A stretch of DNA of 64,000 nt, taken from NCBI GenBank assembly GCA_009776955.1, contig WRMW01000011.1, positions 1 through 64,000 of the forward strand, in the 5' to 3' direction. The translations under genes and the position numbers were made by a program. How positions within the stretch are numbered: the stretch's first letter is position 1; each line of letters starts with the position of its first letter. This document shows, in pieces, positions 7,970 to 17,372 of this stretch. The DNA is from Clostridiales bacterium. GTDB taxonomy: Bacteria; Bacillota; Clostridia; Peptostreptococcales; Anaerovoracaceae. The notes under the pieces were generated by a model. It ran no database searches. It saw only the letters and a program-made list of their open reading frames with translations, and was not told the origin of the DNA.

Positions 7970-10111
7970 CTACTCCGTGGCGACAAGCTCGGTGTACTTG
8001 CCGCCCTTGTTGTACAGTTCTTCATGGGTGCCGCGCTCCACGACATCGCCATTTTCCAGCACGATTATCTCGTCGCAGTCCCGCACGGTGGACAGCCGAT
8101 GGGCTATTACGACGCAGGAGCAGCCGATATTGCGGATATTCCTCATAACGATTTCCTCGGTCTTGGCATCGAGGGAGCTGGTCGCCTCGTCCAAAATGGC
8201 AATGGTCGGCTCCTGGGCCAGTACGCGCGCGATTTCAAGCCTCTGGCGCTGACCGCCTGAGAAGTTCTTGCCGTTTTCGGCGACGGTCTGCCCATACCCG
8301 CCTGGGCGGGTCACGATCGTTTCGTGTATATCCGCGTCACGCGCCGCGAGGATGACCGCAAAATCCTCAATGGACGGATCCCACATGCGGATGTTCTCGG
8401 CGACGCTGTCCTCAAACAGCGTTATCTCCTGGTCCACCATCGACACCGAGCTGCGGAAGGAGTATTCGTCGATGTCGTACCGCCGCTTGCCGCCAAAGGT
8501 GATTTCGCCCTCCCACGGCTCGTACAGCCCGGTGATAAGCTTTGCCAGCGTAGACTTTCCTGAGCCGGACGCGCCGACGATGGCGACCGATTTGCCAGGC
8601 GGCAGCTCAAGGGAGAAGTTTTTTATCAGCGGAGCGGATAGTTTGTTGTACCCAAAGGTGATGTTGTCAATCTTCAGCGGGCCGGACAGCTTGCCGCTTG
8701 TCTCGCCAGAACATTCCGGCTCTGTCTTGTAGTTCATCACGTCTTCGATGCGTTCCATGTTGGTCCGCATCGTGGTAAGGCTCTGAGCCACGCCGGAAAG
8801 CTGCCCCACCGGCGCAAGGAACGAGCCAAGGAAACCCTGGAACGCGGCCAAAGTGCCAATGGTCATTTCGCCATCCATGATGAACATGACTCCGAGCATC
8901 ATGATGACGATGTTCAGGACTTGCCCGACAATCTGCGGAATCAAGCCGAATCTCAAGGAAAACCGTTCGCCGGCGATCCCTGCATTGTGCTGTTTGGCAA
9001 GATACCCGGCGTAACGCTCAAAAATGCCGCCCTCGGCGCCGGAAGCCTTTATTGTCTCTATCATGTCGATGCTCGACATGGTGATCGAGCTGAGATTGCC
9101 GCCCGAAGCCTGTGCCAATCTGGCAAATGTGACGCTTTTCTTTGCCATATATTGCGAAAGCGCAATATTGATTGCCGCGGAGGATATCCCGATGGCCGTC
9201 AGGATGGGGTTGTACTGCAGTAGCATGATGAAGTAAAACACCATCAGGCCCATGTTCATCAGGATGGGGGAGAGCTGGGAAATCAGCATACTGGCGATGC
9301 CTTCGTTGGATGCCTGGCGCATGATGATGTCGCCGGTATACCGCTGCGAGAAAAACTCCATGGGCAAACGCAGGACATGCCACAAAAACTCGGCATTGGC
9401 AGTAATGGCGAACTTTCCTTCCATGCGAAGCCGGTATATGGCATCGACCACAGACAGGATCACCCTGACCGTGAGCGCCAAAAGCATGGCGACCATGAGC
9501 GGGATCAACCACGAGGGAGTGCGGCCGGACAGGATATCGTCCATGAAAATCTTTGTGAAGATCGGGTTCAGTATGTCGATCAACGCCGCGAACATACCCA
9601 TCAGCAACACGAACACAAAGACCGTCAGCGTGCCCTTCATACGCTGCATGGCAAAGTTCAGCACGCTTCTCGGTTTGCCCTCAGGCACAAATTCCGGCGT
9701 GGGTTCAAAGGTGATTACGACGCCTGTAAAGGCTTTGTCAAACTCCTCAAGGGAGACCTCGGTGGTTCCGCGCCCTGGATCGTTGATGACAGCCCTGTTC
9801 TTCTTGAAGCCGTTCAAAACCACGAAATGGTTGAAGTTCCAATGGATGATGGCGGGCAGCTTGATGCTTCTGAGCTCGGCCGGCTCCAAGCGGTAGGCCG
9901 TGGGCTTCAGCTCGTAAGAAGCGGCGGCGCGGTAGATATTGCGGGCGTTGCAGCCGTCCCTGGATACGCCGCAGTCGGCGCGCACCTGCTCAAGGGGTAT
10001 CCATTTGCCGTGATACGCCAACACCATGCAGAGGGACGCCGCGCCACATTCGAGCGCTTCCATCTGCATGATAAAGGGGACTTTTTCGACTTTTCTGGCC
10101 AACCTTGCCAC
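7970..10111 (-). CDS. C39-peptidase ABC exporter of NHLM type (leader cleavage and export)
   Basis: 713-residue bifunctional transporter. Residues 1-125 are a C39 cysteine peptidase with catalytic Cys22 (MEALECGAAS), His95 (NFNHFVVLNG) and Asp111 (INDPGRG), which cuts leaders after GG. TM domain follows (about 165-450), then an ABC domain with Walker A VGASGSGKST, signature FSGGQRQRL and Walker B TIAILDEATSSLD. The start is GTG at 10111, or TTG at 10102, which has a better-spaced GGGAG. Its presence with eight GG-leader genes is the main argument that they are secreted substrates. Confidence 0.92.
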   Translation of the reverse strand: MARLARKVEKVPFIMQMEALECGAASLCMVLAYHGKWIPLEQVRADCGVSRDGCNARNIYRAAASYELKPTAYRLEPAELRSIKLPAIIHWNFNHFVVLNGFKKNRAVINDPGRGTTEVSLEEFDKAFTGVVITFEPTPEFVPEGKPRSVLNFAMQRMKGTLTVFVFVLLMGMFAALIDILNPIFTKIFMDDILSGRTPSWLIPLMVAMLLALTVRVILSVVDAIYRLRMEGKFAITANAEFLWHVLRLPMEFFSQRYTGDIIMRQASNEGIASMLISQLSPILMNMGLMVFYFIMLLQYNPILTAIGISSAAINIALSQYMAKKSVTFARLAQASGGNLSSITMSSIDMIETIKASGAEGGIFERYAGYLAKQHNAGIAGERFSLRFGLIPQIVGQVLNIVIMMLGVMFIMDGEMTIGTLAAFQGFLGSFLAPVGQLSGVAQSLTTMRTNMERIEDVMNYKTEPECSGETSGKLSGPLKIDNITFGYNKLSAPLIKNFSLELPPGKSVAIVGASGSGKSTLAKLITGLYEPWEGEITFGGKRRYDIDEYSFRSSVSMVDQEITLFEDSVAENIRMWDPSIEDFAVILAARDADIHETIVTRPGGYGQTVAENGKNFSGGQRQRLEIARVLAQEPTIAILDEATSSLDAKTEEIVMRNIRNIGCSCVVIAHRLSTVRDCDEIIVLENGDVVERGTHEELYNKGGKYTELVATE

Positions 10112-10117
10112 TCCCTA

Positions 10118-10693
10118 TCAAAACATCAGGTCATACGGCTTTCTCTCTGCCGTGATGACGGTAAGGATGCAAGAGGAGCCGACTATCACGTCGATATCCG
10201 CCCCCTTGGACGTTGACCACTTAGGCTTGCCGTCGGCCTGTGTCTCCAATTCGACGACGACCTCGATCAAGTTCCCGGAAGGCAGGGCGACAAACTCGAC
10301 ATCTTCCCCTAGATTCGCCCTGAGCTGTTCGTCGGTGACAGGCGAGCGCCCTATGCTTTGTATCGTCCCATATATATAGCCGTATTGCTCCCGTGGCGCG
10401 TAGCCTGGCGAGACCCGAACGCTCATGCCCTCCTCAAGCGGCTTGGTCTCGTCAATGGACAGGAAGCAATAGACCGCTAGCGGCCTGTCATCCAAATCGA
10501 GCGCCGTGCCAGTGATGTCAACCGTTTCAGGAATGGAGCCAAGCATACCCCAAGCGAAGAACGCCACGAAGGTCACGCCCAACGCAGCAAGGACGAACCA
10601 CACCCCTGGCCCGGCGACCTTCATGGTCTCGTTCAACTGTTCAGGCGACGAAATCTTGTCTAGCATGCTTTTGCGGAATAGTTTGTTTTCCAT
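10118..10693 (-). CDS. Short HlyD/NHLM-type secretion adaptor
   Basis: 191-residue protein with one TM segment (about residues 32-53) after a basic/acidic N-terminus, then a beta-rich region (ITGTALDLDDRPLAVYCFL, GMSVRVSPG). Position upstream of the two exporters matches the NHLM secretion protein. It is much shorter than usual HlyD-family adaptors: the lipoyl-like and coiled-coil hairpin parts are missing, as may suit a single-membrane cell. ATG at 10693 follows AAGGAGGG; the earlier frame start has none. Ends six bases before the C39 gene. Confidence 0.72.
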   Translation of the reverse strand: MENKLFRKSMLDKISSPEQLNETMKVAGPGVWFVLAALGVTFVAFFAWGMLGSIPETVDITGTALDLDDRPLAVYCFLSIDETKPLEEGMSVRVSPGYAPREQYGYIYGTIQSIGRSPVTDEQLRANLGEDVEFVALPSGNLIEVVVELETQADGKPKWSTSKGADIDVIVGSSCILTVITAERKPYDLMF

Positions 10694-10783
10694 AGGGCTG
10701 CCCTCCTTGCCGACTAATGGACTATAGCAAACCTGCCGCATATATTTGATACCCGTGGTGGGTAGTTGCGTATAATCCTCTCG

Positions 10784-10812
10784 TTGACTTTGCAGGGATT
10801 GTCTATTACGAT
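10784..10812 (+). promoter_or_regulatory. Sigma-A-like promoter for the LuxR-type regulator
   Basis: TTGACT at 10784-10789, a 17-base spacer, and TACGAT at 10807-10812; predicted start near 10819, just ahead of the regulator gene. The region from 10694 to 10834 is divergent between this gene and the export operon; I see no equally clear promoter for the minus strand. Confidence 0.6.
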
Positions 10813-10834
10813 ATAAGCTACTATGAGGGAACGT

Positions 10835-13360
10835 ATGGAGCAGCCAAAACCAAAATCACAGATGCCGAGGCCTGCGTTGATGAAACTGCTGGACGGGCTT
10901 CTTCAGCGGCGGTTTATATACATACACGCGCCTGCCGGTTTCGGCAAGACGGCATCTTCGCTTTTATGGCTCGAACACAGAGAAAAACGGACGGACACAA
11001 AACACGCATGGATAGGCCTTGACGAACACGACAATCAGATGGCCGGGTTTTGCAGGCGGTTTGTCGTCGTGCTGTCGGGCCTTCAGCCGGAAAACACAGC
11101 CCTGCGCGAACTTGCGACGCAGACGGCTTTCAGCATATCGCCGGTCGAGTTCATACTTCATGCCCTAAGCGTTTTCGCCGAAAAGCAGGAGCCGCATATC
11201 TTCGTCCTCGATGACGTCCATAAGATAAAGAACCCTAAAATCCTTGAGATGATGCCTATCATGCTGAAAAGGCTGCCCAAAAACTGCACGGTGCTGCTGC
11301 TCAGCCGCAGCCTGCCGCCGGACAGCTTTGACGAAATGCTGGCAAAGGGCGAGCTCGCCATCGCAAATGCGGATTGTCTGCAATTTACAAGCAATGAAAT
11401 CAAGGTGTTCTTTGATAAAAACGGACGCACCATCACAAACAGGCAAGCAGACGAGATTTTCGCGTCCACGGGAGGCTGGGCCATAGGCATAAGCGCCATG
11501 CTGCTCTCGGATGAAACATCATACAGCACCGATTTGACCGAAAAGTATCTTGTCAACTTCCTAAACACCCACGTATGGGAGCGATGGGACGGCCGCCTAA
11601 AACGTTTTATGGCCTTAGTGTCGGTAGCGGAGGAGCTAACCCCGGAACTTTGCGACTGGCTCATCGCAGGAGATAAACTGCTAAAGAGGACGTCAAGCGA
11701 GGAAATGCTGTCGGAACTCATGCACGAGAACGCATTTATACGAAAGACCGATAGGGATGCATACAGGTTCCACGATCTGTTCCGTGATTTTTTGCTTGAC
11801 GAAAGCGGAGAGCACCTATCCACCGCACAATACAACAAAGCGGGTGAATACCATTTTGACAAAAACGACTATTTCCGTGCCTTGGAGAATTTTCTGAAAG
11901 GCAAAAACGACGACGGAGTGGCAAAATCCCTGTATTGTATGTACGATTACAAATCGCTGGCCGCCTCCATTGAGGACACCTTGTACACTATTAGCATATC
12001 CGTCACGGATTCTCTTGTGGAAAAACACCCTTTCTTGCTGGAGGTCCAGACTTGGACGGCTTACGCGGAAGGATGCGCCGATGATTTTGAAAACTATCTG
12101 GACAGATACTATGCACTGTTCCCGAAAATCCTTACGCAAAATCCGCGTTCAGCGATTATACGCATGATTTTGCCGGCATTGGATTACAGGCAGGACTTTA
12201 TTGACGTCTGCAAGGCAATACGCTTGGTTCCTTTCAAGGGAAACATCAAGGTCTATAGTCCGAGCTTTACCAACAATATGCCATTTTTCCACCGTTCTGT
12301 TCGAGATTTTTCAGACCTCGATCTTGACAAGGACATGCCGTTGATCGAAAAAACCTTCGGTGTCGTCATCGGCGTTGAATGGGCGGTCATAAAAGAATGT
12401 GTGCTCGCCGGAGCCCATTACGAAAGAAGAAATCTGGAAGAAGCCCTCAAACACGCTTTGGCGGCCTGCGCGAATATTCCGGATGGCTGCGCCGCAGAGC
12501 TCAAATTCTGCGCTATGATGATTCTGGCATCCACGCTGGCGGCGATTGGCCAGGACAAGGATGCCGGCGAGATATTGGGCAATGCAAAAGATATGATCGA
12601 CCTCGACAATGCCTTTTACCTCAAGCCAAACCTGCAGGCTTATCTGTGCAGGCTCAAGCTGGCAAACGGCGATATGGACGCAGCACGGGACTGGCTGAAA
12701 AACCATAAAGCAACCTTTGACGATTCCCTGCCAATCTTCAAGGTCTATCAATATTACACCACCGCAAGGGCACATATCGCCCTGGGGGAATACACGGTCG
12801 CGGCATTGCTTCTGCAAAAACTTCTGGCGCTTGGCGAGAGCTACAGGCGTCCGCTTGACATTATAGAGGCACATATTCTGCTTGCAATCGCCCACTGGAA
12901 AATAGCCAAGGGCAGCCTCCCCATTGCCATCGAGCATTTGGAGCAAGGCGCGGCGCTGGCGCAAAACTACGGATACACACAGATTTTCGCAAACGAAGGG
13001 TCGGAGCTTGTAAACATGCTGCATCGGCTGCAAAAACGCGCGGTTCAAAAAGATTATGCGGGGGGCGTCTCAAGCGAGTTCGCAAAAACATTGTATGTCT
13101 CCGCGGTTTCCGAGTCCAAGCATACAAAAGGGCTCACGGGAGGACGAATCACCCGCAATCTGACCTTCACAGACAAGCAAAAGACGGTTATGGGGCTGAT
13201 GTGCAAAGGCTACAGCAGGAAAGGCATCGCAGAGCAAATGGGCATCAAGCCAAACGGCGTAAAAGCGCACATCGAGCTTATTTACAACAAACTCGACGTG
13301 GCAAACAATGTTGATGCCATTATGAAGATCGAGGAGTTGGGATTGTTGGCTGAGAAATAG
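10835..13360 (+). CDS. MalT/LAL-type LuxR-family transcriptional regulator
   Basis: 841-residue regulator with an N-terminal STAND/AAA ATPase (Walker A APAGFGKT near residue 35, Walker B IFVLDDVH), a long helical-repeat sensor region, and a C-terminal LuxR helix-turn-helix (LTFTDKQKTVMGLMCKGYSR and GIAEQMGIKPNGVKAHIELI). The second ATG (10835) is preferred because GAGGGAACGT precedes it. It faces away from the peptide-export operon and probably controls it; the inducer is unknown. Confidence 0.85.
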   Translation: MEQPKPKSQMPRPALMKLLDGLLQRRFIYIHAPAGFGKTASSLLWLEHREKRTDTKHAWIGLDEHDNQMAGFCRRFVVVLSGLQPENTALRELATQTAFSISPVEFILHALSVFAEKQEPHIFVLDDVHKIKNPKILEMMPIMLKRLPKNCTVLLLSRSLPPDSFDEMLAKGELAIANADCLQFTSNEIKVFFDKNGRTITNRQADEIFASTGGWAIGISAMLLSDETSYSTDLTEKYLVNFLNTHVWERWDGRLKRFMALVSVAEELTPELCDWLIAGDKLLKRTSSEEMLSELMHENAFIRKTDRDAYRFHDLFRDFLLDESGEHLSTAQYNKAGEYHFDKNDYFRALENFLKGKNDDGVAKSLYCMYDYKSLAASIEDTLYTISISVTDSLVEKHPFLLEVQTWTAYAEGCADDFENYLDRYYALFPKILTQNPRSAIIRMILPALDYRQDFIDVCKAIRLVPFKGNIKVYSPSFTNNMPFFHRSVRDFSDLDLDKDMPLIEKTFGVVIGVEWAVIKECVLAGAHYERRNLEEALKHALAACANIPDGCAAELKFCAMMILASTLAAIGQDKDAGEILGNAKDMIDLDNAFYLKPNLQAYLCRLKLANGDMDAARDWLKNHKATFDDSLPIFKVYQYYTTARAHIALGEYTVAALLLQKLLALGESYRRPLDIIEAHILLAIAHWKIAKGSLPIAIEHLEQGAALAQNYGYTQIFANEGSELVNMLHRLQKRAVQKDYAGGVSSEFAKTLYVSAVSESKHTKGLTGGRITRNLTFTDKQKTVMGLMCKGYSRKGIAEQMGIKPNGVKAHIELIYNKLDVANNVDAIMKIEELGLLAEK

Positions 13361-13432
13361 GCTTGTGTGGAAAATCGAGCGGTGGCTCGGTGGGGACCGC
13401 CGGCTGAGCGCCCTGCCCGGCCGCCCGCCGCC

Positions 13433-14689
13433 CTACGCTCCCCCTACGACCCCTGCCACATCCGCAAAAGCGCACTCCTGCTGCTCGCCCGTCTGCATAT
13501 CCTTCACCTTCGCCATCCCTGACGCAAGCTCCTCCTCGCCCAAAACCACGGCAAACCGCGCCCCGACCCTGTCCGCATGCTTGAACTGCCCCTTCATATT
13601 CCGCGCGCACACATCCATCTCGGCCGAAAGCCCCGCCTCCCGAAGCCCCCGCAACAGCGACAGCGCACGCACCCTCGCCTCGTCGCCCATATAAACCACG
13701 AGCGCGTCCGGCACCGCCGCATCAGGCATAGCCACCCCCGAAGCCTCAAGCATCAGCAAAAGCCGCTCAATCCCAAGCCCGAACCCCACGCCCGGTATGT
13801 CGTCCCCGCCGATGGCCTTCAGCAGATGGTCATAACGCCCACCGCCGCATACCGTGTCCTGCGCCCCAAGCTGCCCCGACACAAACTCAAACGCCGTCTT
13901 GGTATAATAGTCGAGCCCCCGCACAATCCTCGCATCCACCTCATAATCCACCCCAAGCGCCCCAAGGTTTTCCCGCAGTGCCGCAAAATCCGCCTCGCAC
14001 CCCCCGCAGAGCGAGTCGAGCATCACAGGCGCCCCCGCCGCGATCCCTTGGCACACAGGCGATTTGCAATCAAAAATACGCATCGGGTTCCGTTCATAAC
14101 GCCCATTGCACGTTCCGCAAAGCTCCCCCAGATGCTCGCCGAAGTAGACCATAAGATGTTTTCTGTAATCCGGTCTGCACACAGGGCATCCAATGGAATT
14201 GACCCTCAGCGAAAGTTCCTTCACCCCAAGCCCCCGCAAAAACACATCCCCGAACGCAATCACCTCGGCATCCGCAAGCATATCGCCCGACCCAAATATC
14301 TCCACCCCAAACTGGTGAAACTCCCGCAACCGCCCCGCCTGCGGCTTCTCATATCGATAACACCCGATCTCATACCACAGCTTGGTCGGCCGACCGTCCG
14401 CATAAACCTTGTTCTCAAGGTAGGCGCGCGCCACCCCTGCCGTGCCCTCCGGCCTGAGCGTCAAACTCCGCCCCCCAAAATCCTCAAACGTGTACATCTG
14501 CTTCTCGACCACATCGGTCGTATCCCCGATGCCACGCGCAAACAGCTCCGTATGCTCAATCACCGGCGTCCGTATCTCGGCAAACCCAAACCGCCGCGCA
14601 CACTCCCGAAACGCCGCTTCCACAAATTGCCACCGCTCCACCTGCCCCGGCAGCCGGTCCTTCGTACCCTTGGGCGCCTGTATCTGCAT
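13433..14689 (-). CDS. hisS: Histidyl-tRNA synthetase
   Basis: 418 residues, normal length for the class II enzyme that charges tRNA-His. Seen: N-terminal APKGTKDRLPG, motif 2 (LTLRPEGTAGVARAYLENK), histidine A motif (VRGLDYYTKTAFEF), motif 3 (GVGFGLGIERLLLMLE) and an anticodon-binding C-terminus. ATG at 14689 has AGGAGGG eight bases upstream, so the 33-residue upstream extension is rejected. It usually follows hemZ in Clostridia; here about 8 kb separates them. I see no T-box leader. Confidence 0.97.
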   Translation of the reverse strand: MQIQAPKGTKDRLPGQVERWQFVEAAFRECARRFGFAEIRTPVIEHTELFARGIGDTTDVVEKQMYTFEDFGGRSLTLRPEGTAGVARAYLENKVYADGRPTKLWYEIGCYRYEKPQAGRLREFHQFGVEIFGSGDMLADAEVIAFGDVFLRGLGVKELSLRVNSIGCPVCRPDYRKHLMVYFGEHLGELCGTCNGRYERNPMRIFDCKSPVCQGIAAGAPVMLDSLCGGCEADFAALRENLGALGVDYEVDARIVRGLDYYTKTAFEFVSGQLGAQDTVCGGGRYDHLLKAIGGDDIPGVGFGLGIERLLLMLEASGVAMPDAAVPDALVVYMGDEARVRALSLLRGLREAGLSAEMDVCARNMKGQFKHADRVGARFAVVLGEEELASGMAKVKDMQTGEQQECAFADVAGVVGGA

Positions 14690-15037
14690 TCCGCAAACCC
14701 TCCTGTCCCGCTCAAAATTCCCACCGGCCCGCTCTGCACACCGCCACACGCCACGCACAAACCCGCACCGCACAGCCACAGCCCGCACCGACCGACCTCA
14801 ATTCCACGCACAGCAAAAATCCCTGCGCCATCCCTACATTATACACATATTCCACCAAAAACCGCCCCCGAATGATTGTTTTTTTGACCGGGGAGAGGTC
14901 TCTCCTCGCGCTCAAGCCGGCTACGCCGTCTTTCGCTCCCCTCTCTTTCGCTGTGCTACTCCGGCGACCCAGCCCGACATCGCGAATAAAAACCAAACGC
15001 TGCGAACCGCAACTCCTTGACCCCCTATCAATCAGGT
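14690..15037. other. Gap upstream of hisS, no gene recognised
   Basis: 348 bases between hisS and the restriction gene. The hisS-proximal half is C-rich on the plus strand; a GGGAGAG/CTCTCC hairpin sits near 14891-14906 with its T-run on the wrong side for a terminator in either useful direction. Small open frames on both strands have no ribosome site or recognisable protein. I find no T-box, riboswitch or tRNA. Confidence 0.5.
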
Positions 15038-16135
15038 TTAACCTATTCCAAAATGTGCCTTTGCTTTCAACTTTATGTAATCGATGGTTGCCTTTTTGAA
15101 TTTGGTACTTGTAGCAGTGCTTATAATAAATTTCAAGTAGTGCTCAATATCAACGTGCTCAATCATATTTATCAACGACACAATATAGCCGTCAACCCCC
15201 ACAACACTTATCACAAAGTTTTTCTGGATGTACTCATCGACACATCTATCTATCAAGTCTTGGGGGCAACTCCCTTGCCGCCCGATTATGAAATTCATTT
15301 TCGCCTTGCCTGCTTCAATCACCTTGTCTGCGGCATGCCTAATATCTGAATCGGAGAACAGCTTATCCTTCAATTCGTTCGCAATGTATAGCTTCCCGTT
15401 TCGATATATATCAAGGTCGCTTATCTCATTTTTTGATGTGCCGCTTTGATTGACAGGATGGACGCAAACACGATAGTCTTCTTCGCCACGCAAGAAAAGC
15501 TCATACAGCCCTGCGATTGCCAACGTAAGCGTCTCCCCGCCAAAACTCTCGGCAATAAAATCGTCGATAAATCGATATAGGTCTGCCGCATCTGATTGCA
15601 ACGAATCCAATCGAAATTGGAAATACAGTTGTTGCTCGTTTTTCTTGCTAATCAGGATTTGTATAGCATACACCAACCCCTCAAAAGCATCTTTTTGGGT
15701 TTTTATGAGAGGCAATCCATCGCAGAGCCTATCGAGCGTCTCCTTGTCGCTTCCGGCTCGTACTGCATTATCCTTGTTCAATTCCGAGAATCTTGCGGGG
15801 TTATTCACAAACGGCTCGTTTGAACCTCCCATGACTTTTCCCAATACCGTCATCTCAAATGGCACAAGCACCTTGTGACAGAGGGTTCTTGCATCATACG
15901 CCCCCTCAAGTCTTGACCCCGCCTGCAAGCAAAGCATATTGACTTTTGGGTTTGTGGCTTTCGCAAGCAAAGCCGTCACTAAAATATACTTGTATGTTTT
16001 GTTCGTGTTCTCTAAAACAGCATCAACCAATTTGTGTGCTTTTGTCTTTATATGCAGTTCGTCATGATCTGCTTTTGCATGGGCTTCTTCCAAAACCTTT
16101 CTTGCTGCTTCCTCGGAAATCTTAATTTGGCCCAT
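15038..16135 (-). CDS. Probable type II restriction endonuclease, SacI-like
   Basis: 365-residue protein paired with a C5-cytosine methyltransferase. The likely PD-(D/E)XK core is ISDLDIYRNGKLYIANELKDK (Asp...Glu-x-Lys). General resemblance and the pairing recall the SacI family (GAGCTC), but specificity cannot be proven from sequence. ATG at 16135 has GGAGGAG six bases upstream and lies 14 bases inside the methyltransferase 3' end, so the two are coupled, with the methylase made first. Confidence 0.68.
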   Translation of the reverse strand: MGQIKISEEAARKVLEEAHAKADHDELHIKTKAHKLVDAVLENTNKTYKYILVTALLAKATNPKVNMLCLQAGSRLEGAYDARTLCHKVLVPFEMTVLGKVMGGSNEPFVNNPARFSELNKDNAVRAGSDKETLDRLCDGLPLIKTQKDAFEGLVYAIQILISKKNEQQLYFQFRLDSLQSDAADLYRFIDDFIAESFGGETLTLAIAGLYELFLRGEEDYRVCVHPVNQSGTSKNEISDLDIYRNGKLYIANELKDKLFSDSDIRHAADKVIEAGKAKMNFIIGRQGSCPQDLIDRCVDEYIQKNFVISVVGVDGYIVSLINMIEHVDIEHYLKFIISTATSTKFKKATIDYIKLKAKAHFGIG

Positions 16136-17204
16136 CGGATACTCCTCCACCAAACACTACGGATATTGAAGCCTTTGCAATACATTCTGCAAGTTTGCAA
16201 GGAACCGCATTTCCAATTTGAGTGTAGATTGCCGATTTTGAACCTACAAACCTATAATCTCGGGGAAACGACTGGATAACAGCTGATTCAAGAATTGTAA
16301 GTCGTCTCAAATGGCTCGGGGCTAATGCAAAATCCGGGTTTGTGCCACCTTCCATCAATCCCCTGTGATACTCTTTCACCCAGTCGGCATTGTCGGGGTC
16401 TTCCAGCATACGGCAGTCAACTATCGGTGTCTTGTTGCCACCCATAGAAGCCGGCAATGTGGAAGAAACCGAGTCTAAATTCAAAGGCCGACCCATTCCA
16501 TTGAAAATCATCCCGGCATATGGGCTTTTTCTCATAACAGGATAAGCTGCCAACGTTATCTTTGCAGTACAGGTAAGGGGGTTTTCGTCGCTGCCCGCCG
16601 AAGGCAGGTCATTAAGCAAATCCCGTAGTATACGCGGCCTTTTTTTATTGCCTTCCAATTCATTCTGAAAGTCAAATGTATTGAACGGCTGACTGCTTCC
16701 TACAAAAAATACCCTTTCCCTGTTTTGCGAGACCCCAAACTCGGCTGCATTTAAGACCACGTATTGGCAAAAATACCCAGCGTGTTCGGCTCTTTGCACA
16801 AACGCCTTTCTTACCTCTTTCCACTTCTCCAGTTTCCCTAAAGCCTTGACGTTCTCCATGATGAACAGCCTTGGCTTGACCATCTCCACAATGTCAAGAA
16901 AACTCCATATCAGTCTGCTTCGCTCATCATCGGGATCCATTTTGCCAGCAACAGAAAACCCTTGGCACGGCGGTCCGCCAAAAACTATATCCACGCCTTT
17001 GTGTTGCTCAAACACATCGTAGTGCTCATGTATGTCCCCGCGAAGCATATGCGACTCTGGATGATTTGCCTCATATGTGTCGCAGGTCACCGAATCCAGT
17101 TCATTCGCCAACACGACATCAACACCGGCCTGCTTGAAGCCTACATCCATTCCGCCCGCTCCTGAGAACAACGATATCGCTTTCAGTTTTTTTGATCTTG
17201 TCAT
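16122..17204 (-). CDS. DNA (cytosine-5) methyltransferase
   Basis: 360-residue C5 methyltransferase with motif I (ISLFSGAGGMDVGF), motif IV with catalytic Cys (GGPPCQGFSVAG), motif VI (MENVKAL), motif VIII (QNRERVFFVG) and motif X (QIGNAVPCKLAECIAKA). The variable target-recognition domain lies between VIII and X. Protects the site cut by the overlapping nuclease. ATG at 17204 follows AGGGA; the GTG at 17234 has no site. Together a self-contained type II system placed in the hemZ-hisS interval. Confidence 0.93.
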   Translation of the reverse strand: MTRSKKLKAISLFSGAGGMDVGFKQAGVDVVLANELDSVTCDTYEANHPESHMLRGDIHEHYDVFEQHKGVDIVFGGPPCQGFSVAGKMDPDDERSRLIWSFLDIVEMVKPRLFIMENVKALGKLEKWKEVRKAFVQRAEHAGYFCQYVVLNAAEFGVSQNRERVFFVGSSQPFNTFDFQNELEGNKKRPRILRDLLNDLPSAGSDENPLTCTAKITLAAYPVMRKSPYAGMIFNGMGRPLNLDSVSSTLPASMGGNKTPIVDCRMLEDPDNADWVKEYHRGLMEGGTNPDFALAPSHLRRLTILESAVIQSFPRDYRFVGSKSAIYTQIGNAVPCKLAECIAKASISVVFGGGVSDGPN

Positions 17205-17372
17205 TATCCCTGTCTTACCTAATTTAATCTGCACTTACATCTGGCGACCAATTCAATTCTAATCCAAAGGGGGTTGCATTTCAAGCAAAACCGAACAAAT
17301 GTTTGGAACAAATTGGGGCGGTTCTTTTTGTGACAAGACACACCGGTGCTGAGTGTGCCCTTTTTCATTCAG

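Noticed and set aside
13577-14875. 432-residue plus-strand open frame opposite hisS
   Set aside because: Pro/Arg/His-rich shadow of a strongly supported hisS frame; no ribosome site or recognisable domain.
14891-14906. Terminator or T-box upstream of hisS
   Set aside because: The hairpin's T-run is on the wrong side, and no conserved T-box antiterminator sequence is visible.
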